Shown here: piece by piece, positions 60,238 through 64,000 of the stretch
Layout of the letters: every line of letters begins with the position of its first letter
Position numbering within the stretch: position 1 is the first letter of the stretch
Assembly: GCF_000020125.1 (NCBI RefSeq)
Contig: NC_010681.1
Coordinates: 3,224,001-3,288,000, forward strand
Origin: Paraburkholderia phytofirmans PsJN
Lineage (GTDB): Bacteria > Pseudomonadota > Gammaproteobacteria > Burkholderiales > Burkholderiaceae
Reading direction: 5' to 3'
DNA length: 64,000 bases
Program-made: the position numbers and the translations under genes
The notes under the pieces: model-generated
Databases searched by the model: none
What the model was told of the DNA's origin: nothing
The model's input: the letters and a program-made list of their open reading frames with translations, nothing else

Positions 60238-61751
60238 TTCTGCACGCTGCGTGGCCGGACCGGCACGAACTGCGTATTCTCGCCGCGGCGAACCAGCAGC
60301 GCGACCATCTTCTGCGGATCGAGGTGCGAACTCACCTCGTCGAACTGCTTCGCGCTGGTGATATCCGTATCGCCTACCCGCAGGATAATGTCGCCCTTTT
60401 GCAAGCCGACGCGCGCTGCGGGACCGTCCGCGGCGTCGATCTGCACGCCGTTGCGCAGTTTCAGCGCCTTCAGTTGGTCAGCAGGAATATCGCTGACGGC
60501 CACACCCAGCGCGTTGGTGGCGCGCTGCTTCGGCGGCTGCGGTTTCTTCTGATCCGCCTTGGCCGATTTATCCGGCTGCATTTCGGCGATCGTCACCGGC
60601 AGATCGCGCGTCTGGCCTTTGCGCCAGATCGTAATCGTCGACTTGGTGCCCGGCTTGGTGTCGCCAACCATGCGCGGCAGATCCGTTGCCGTATCGACCG
60701 AATGGCCATTGAACTTAAGGATGATGTCGCCCGGTTGCACGCCGGCCTTATCCGCCGGGCCGCCCGGTTCGACGCTGCTAACCAGCGCTCCCTGCGCCTT
60801 CGGCAGGCCAAGCGAGTCGGCCACGTCTTTGGTCACTTCGCCGATCGCTACCGCGATCCGGCCGCGCACGACCTTACCCGACGCCTTCAATTGATCGGCC
60901 ACACGCATGGCCTCGTCGATCGGAATCGCGAACGAGATGCCCATGAAACCGCCCGTGCGACTGTAGATCTGCGAGTTGATGCCGATCACCTCGCCCTGCA
61001 TATTGATCAGCGGACCGCCCGAATTGCCCGGATTGACAGCCACGTCGGTCTGGATAAACGGCAGGTAGTCGCCCGTATCGCGCCCCTTGGCGCTGACGAT
61101 GCCGGCCGTCACCGTGTTCTCGAGACCGAACGGCGAGCCGATCGCCACGACCCATTCGCCCACGCGCACCTTATTCGAGTCGCCGATCGTGATGGTCGGC
61201 AGATTGGCGGCGCTGATTTTCACGACGGCAACGTCGGTCCGATCGTCCACGCCGATCAGCTTCGCTTTGAATTCGCGCTTGTCGGTGAGCGTGACGTAAA
61301 TGGTGTCCGCGTCGTCGATGACGTGCGCGTTGGTCATCACGTAGCCGTCCGCCGACAGAATGAAACCGGAACCGACGCCGCTGTTCTGCTCGGCATCGCT
61401 GTTATCCGGCAAGTCCTGACTGCCGCCACTGCCGCCGTTGTCGCCGCCACGTGGCGAACCGGGCGCGCCAGGAGATTGCGGCGACTGCGGCAACGGAATG
61501 CCGAAGAAGCGCCGGAAAAACTCCGACATGTCGCCGTCGTCCATGCCCGGCGGCAAACCGCCGCGAGTTCCGCTGTTCGACACGCGTGTAGTCGTGCGAA
61601 TGTTGACGACCGCCGGGCCGACCTTGTCAACCAGATCAGTGAAATCGGGCAGATTGGCGGCCGATGCCGCCGAAGCCGTATGCGGCACGAGCGGCAAACA
61701 AGCCGCTACCACCGCGGCCGCGAGGAATTTGCGCACCGAGAAAGTCGTCAT
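60234..61751 (-). CDS. mucD: Periplasmic serine protease MucD/DegP-type
   Basis: This is a trypsin-like HtrA protease for envelope quality control. The 505-residue product has a signal peptide (cleavage near ASA-ASAAN), the catalytic histidine in TNAHVIDDAD, aspartate in DDRTDVAVVKI and serine in NPGNSGGPLIN, then two PDZ domains. A glycine/serine/proline-rich insert (about residues 92-120) lies before the catalytic histidine. It is in the rpoE operon after rseB, as mucD is in Pseudomonas. Confidence 0.96.
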   Translation of the reverse strand: MTTFSVRKFLAAAVVAACLPLVPHTASAASAANLPDFTDLVDKVGPAVVNIRTTTRVSNSGTRGGLPPGMDDGDMSEFFRRFFGIPLPQSPQSPGAPGSPRGGDNGGSGGSQDLPDNSDAEQNSGVGSGFILSADGYVMTNAHVIDDADTIYVTLTDKREFKAKLIGVDDRTDVAVVKISAANLPTITIGDSNKVRVGEWVVAIGSPFGLENTVTAGIVSAKGRDTGDYLPFIQTDVAVNPGNSGGPLINMQGEVIGINSQIYSRTGGFMGISFAIPIDEAMRVADQLKASGKVVRGRIAVAIGEVTKDVADSLGLPKAQGALVSSVEPGGPADKAGVQPGDIILKFNGHSVDTATDLPRMVGDTKPGTKSTITIWRKGQTRDLPVTIAEMQPDKSAKADQKKPQPPKQRATNALGVAVSDIPADQLKALKLRNGVQIDAADGPAARVGLQKGDIILRVGDTDITSAKQFDEVSSHLDPQKMVALLVRRGENTQFVPVRPRSVQK

Positions 61752-61786
61752 ATCGTAGCAAGCCGAGGGATTCAGGATTCGGAGGA

Positions 61787-62830
61787 TTACTTCGGAGCTT
61801 TGTATTCTATGGCAGACGCAAATTGCTGCAATGTGGTCTGGGGCACTTCACCAAGCAGAGTAATCCAGAAGTCGCCGCGACGCTTGACGAGCACATGCGT
61901 GGCGCCGCTGCTTCCCGCGCCTTCCTTGCGCGTGTTGTTTTCAACCGGTTCGACGAACACCGAAATGGCCGCGAGGCCGTCGGAGAAAACCGCCTGGTCC
62001 ACCGGAATGGTCGGCTGGCCCGGATCGCGCGCGGCCATGGGACGGCGCAGTTCACGAATCTTGCGGAAGCCCGGCACTGTCGGCGTGATCTGCCAGCCTT
62101 GCGCGGCCATGTCGACCGGCTCAACCGGCGGACGCACCACGGTCCAACCCGCCGTATTACGAATACCGTTGACGATGCCGGTTTTGTCGACCGGCACGCC
62201 GATGCGAATCTGGGAAAACGAAAGTTGCTCGAGCACCTGACCACTCGTATCGAGCGTCTGGGCGCGCAGCAGGAGGCCGGTTTTCTTGTCGGCCCACAGC
62301 TTGTAGGCAAAGCGATAGGCGTCTTTCGGATCCAGTTCGATCACCTGGCTGTCGACGCCCGCGACGCGGTCGTCGCCGAGCAGCTTAGGCTCGTAAACCG
62401 ACAGCACCTGCTCGCCGCTCACGGCCAGCAGCGCAGGGAACGAGTCTTTGTTCTGACGTTTTTCGACGACGCACAAATGCCGCTCCGGCACGAACGTGTA
62501 GAGCTCGTCGTTATGACGCAGCATTTTGCGCGGCTTGCCGTCGAGGCTTTCGAGCTGCTCGAATTCGCCGTCCGAGCGGGTCGCGTAGTGCGCGATCCGC
62601 GACGTTTGAACGAAATTGCCGCGCTGATAGACGAATGCGCCCTCGTAGTTCTGCTGTTGCGCGGCCTGATGGATGCGATCCAGCAAATCCGCAGCCGTGC
62701 GACGGGCAACGATCGGATCGTCGGTTTGTGCAAAGACCCGCGGTGTAGCGGACAACAATACGGCTGCGCAGAACAGAAATGCTGGCAGCCGCCCCCAGAT
62801 AGTCGTTTTATTCAACCGCGGAGTCTGCAT
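61787..62830 (-). CDS. rseB: Sigma-E regulatory protein RseB (MucB)
   Basis: RseB is a periplasmic protein that binds the anti-sigma factor RseA and protects it from proteolysis until envelope stress releases it. The 347-residue product has a signal peptide (cleavage near VFA-QTDD), the lipoprotein-localisation-like N-terminal domain (YEGAFVYQRGNFVQTSRIAHY, quoted in parts: YEGAFVYQRGNFVQT) and the C-terminal domain with FSDGLAAISVFVEP. The ATG at 62830 lies four bases after rseA; a TTG at 62833 is an unlikely alternative. Confidence 0.95.
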   Translation of the reverse strand: MQTPRLNKTTIWGRLPAFLFCAAVLLSATPRVFAQTDDPIVARRTAADLLDRIHQAAQQQNYEGAFVYQRGNFVQTSRIAHYATRSDGEFEQLESLDGKPRKMLRHNDELYTFVPERHLCVVEKRQNKDSFPALLAVSGEQVLSVYEPKLLGDDRVAGVDSQVIELDPKDAYRFAYKLWADKKTGLLLRAQTLDTSGQVLEQLSFSQIRIGVPVDKTGIVNGIRNTAGWTVVRPPVEPVDMAAQGWQITPTVPGFRKIRELRRPMAARDPGQPTIPVDQAVFSDGLAAISVFVEPVENNTRKEGAGSSGATHVLVKRRGDFWITLLGEVPQTTLQQFASAIEYKAPK

Positions 62831-62834
62831 CAAA

Positions 62835-63464
62835 CTATTGGCCTTGCGTAGAAACAGCGGCAGCGCGAATCAGCGGCATCGAACCCGGCATGACCGGTTG
62901 TTGCGCGAATTGCTGATGAGCTTCCAGATACTGGTCGAGACTGGCGTCGCGAATGATGTTGGCGTCTTGCGCGACCGGCTGGACCGCAGCTGTCGGCGCA
63001 GGCGCCATGGCCACGCGTTGCAGTGCGTCGCCATGTTGAACCGATGCCAGCTGCGCCGCGCCCGGACCGCCCGGCACACCTTGCAGTTGCGGCACGACGA
63101 TCCACGTCAGCGTGGCGGCTGCCGCCGCGACGGCAAACGCCGGCACGACGCGGCGGCGCAGCGCCAGCAAGCGACGCGCAACCGGCATGGCGGCGGGCGC
63201 CAGCACGTGCGGCTCGTTGTCGAGGCGCGCGGCAAAACCGCTCAGAAACGCGCTGCTCGCCGCCGGGCTAACCGCCAGATCGTCAGAACGCAATGCGTCG
63301 CCGATCAGGTGATAGCTCGACCAGGCGGCGCGATCCTCGCCATTCAGCCCGGAAATAAACGTGTCCAGATTCAGATGCTCTTCGCCGAACAGCTCACCGT
63401 CGACAAAAGCGGACAGACGCTCGCCGCGCGAGCTGGCTTGCGATTGCATCGAGACCGACCCCAT
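62835..63464 (-). CDS. rseA: Anti-sigma-E factor RseA (MucA)
   Basis: RseA is an inner-membrane anti-sigma factor that holds sigma-E. The 209-residue product has an N-terminal sigma-binding domain (ERLSAFVDGELFGEEHLN, AAWSSYHLIGDALRSDD), one hydrophobic span at about residues 105-125 (VVPAFAVAAAAATLTWIVV) and a periplasmic tail. The ATG at 63464 has GGGGAG just upstream; an ATG at 63476 is an alternative. It is downstream of rpoE and upstream of rseB. Confidence 0.93.
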   Translation of the reverse strand: MGSVSMQSQASSRGERLSAFVDGELFGEEHLNLDTFISGLNGEDRAAWSSYHLIGDALRSDDLAVSPAASSAFLSGFAARLDNEPHVLAPAAMPVARRLLALRRRVVPAFAVAAAAATLTWIVVPQLQGVPGGPGAAQLASVQHGDALQRVAMAPAPTAAVQPVAQDANIIRDASLDQYLEAHQQFAQQPVMPGSMPLIRAAAVSTQGQ

Positions 63465-63547
63465 GATGCTCCCCATCTTACAAATACCCCGTAGTGACAC
63501 CACTAATCCAGATATTGCACCCGCGTCCCGTCCGACCGGCTGGTGGT

Positions 63548-64000
63548 TTACCAGCGCTTGCCTTCAGGTGTGTCAAGCAACGGACGCAATTTTGCCGCAA
63601 TGGCTTCGCGAGCGCGGAAAATTCGTGATCTGACTGTGCCAATCGGGCAACCCATCATCTCAGCGATTTCCTCGTAGCTCAAACCTTCAATTTCACGAAG
63701 AGTAATGGCGGTGCGCAACTCTTCCGGTAAAACCGCCATCGCAGCATTGACCGTCTCAGCGATCTGCTTGCTCATCAACATCGACTCAGGCGTGTTGATA
63801 TCCCTTAGTTGGTCCGCGTCCGAGAAAGTTTCAGCTTCTTCAGCATCTGCTTCGGTCGAGGTCGGCGCGCGCCGCCCTTGGGTCGCAAGGTAGTTCTTTG
63901 CTGTGTTGACGGCAATCCGGTACAACCACGTATAAAAGGCCGATTCCCCGCGAAACTGCGGCAACGCCCGGTACGCCTTGATAAAGGCGTCCTGCGCGAC
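63548..64000 (-). CDS. rpoE: RNA polymerase sigma-E factor RpoE (partial, N-terminus off the window)
   Basis: About 150 C-terminal codons are visible. Region 2 appears as VAQDAFIKAYRALPQFRGES and FYTWLYRIAVNTAKNYL, and region 4 as LPEELRTAITLREIEGLSYEEIAEMMGCPIGTVRSRIFRAREAI, quoted here only as key stretches (GLSYEEIAEMMGCPIGTVRS). This is typical of the RpoE/AlgU group of ECF sigma factors. Regions 1-2.1 lie beyond base 64000. It directs the envelope stress response and is followed by its regulators rseA, rseB and mucD. Confidence 0.96.
   Translation of the reverse strand, partial: VAQDAFIKAYRALPQFRGESAFYTWLYRIAVNTAKNYLATQGRRAPTSTEADAEEAETFSDADQLRDINTPESMLMSKQIAETVNAAMAVLPEELRTAITLREIEGLSYEEIAEMMGCPIGTVRSRIFRAREAIAAKLRPLLDTPEGKRW

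Overview
The window is a stretch of core chromosome from a GC-rich beta-proteobacterium of the Burkholderia/Paraburkholderia type. The assignment rests on gene order and on recognisable protein variants: pstSCAB-phoUBR in one run, glmM-folP-ftsH-rlmE, rpoE-rseA-rseB-mucD next to lepA-lepB-rnc-era-recO-pdxJ-acpS-nagZ, and an EarP/EF-P(Arg32) pair. I name no species. Almost every gene is a recognisable housekeeping or stress gene. The only mobile element I can support is one IS256-family insertion.

Layout. 1-6.75 kb holds the phosphate regulon on the minus strand (pstS, pstC, pstA, pstB, phoU, phoB, phoR, the last cut by the window edge), with a Pho-box array upstream of pstS. 7.1-8.5 kb is an intact IS256-family element with matched ends and an 8-bp target duplication, sitting at the foot of the hairpin that follows glmM. 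8.6-13.7 kb is glmM, folP, ftsH, rlmE (minus), with yhbY divergent. 14.5-20.3 kb is carA-carB-greA plus a small membrane protein (minus), with prominent RNA hairpins in the intergenic gaps. 20.8-27.2 kb has an MFS transporter, mltD and gloB (minus), then a yafS-like methyltransferase, rnhA, dnaQ and tRNA-Val (plus). The mltD-to-tRNA order matches the one known from E. coli.

27.7-43 kb is the most variable part. It has two exporter-type ABC half-transporters flanking a DUF2214 protein, an unknown membrane protein and a GT4 glycosyltransferase. Then follow otsA-otsB (trehalose), a copper-delivery operon for cytochrome oxidase (SCO1, PCuAC, CtaG), an ElaA acetyltransferase, a GAF-GGDEF cyclase and a TraB/GumN-like protein. 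43.1-46.7 kb is uvrC-pgsA-tRNA-Gly-tRNA-Gly-tRNA-Cys (minus). 47-51.4 kb is earP, efp, a CsbD-like protein and a divergent sigma-54-type response regulator. 51.4-64 kb is one long minus-strand block reading rpoE (cut by the window edge), rseA, rseB, mucD, a glutaredoxin-like protein, a terminator, then lepA, lepB, rnc, era, recO, pdxJ, acpS, nagZ.

I did not find a convincing undescribed system. The observations most worth following are the response regulator whose AAA+ domain has lost several sigma-54-activator signature residues, the long nested inverted repeat that ends carAB, the IS insertion into a terminator stem, the structured leader before efp, and a 19-codon ORF with a strong ribosome-binding site after the tRNA-Val terminator.
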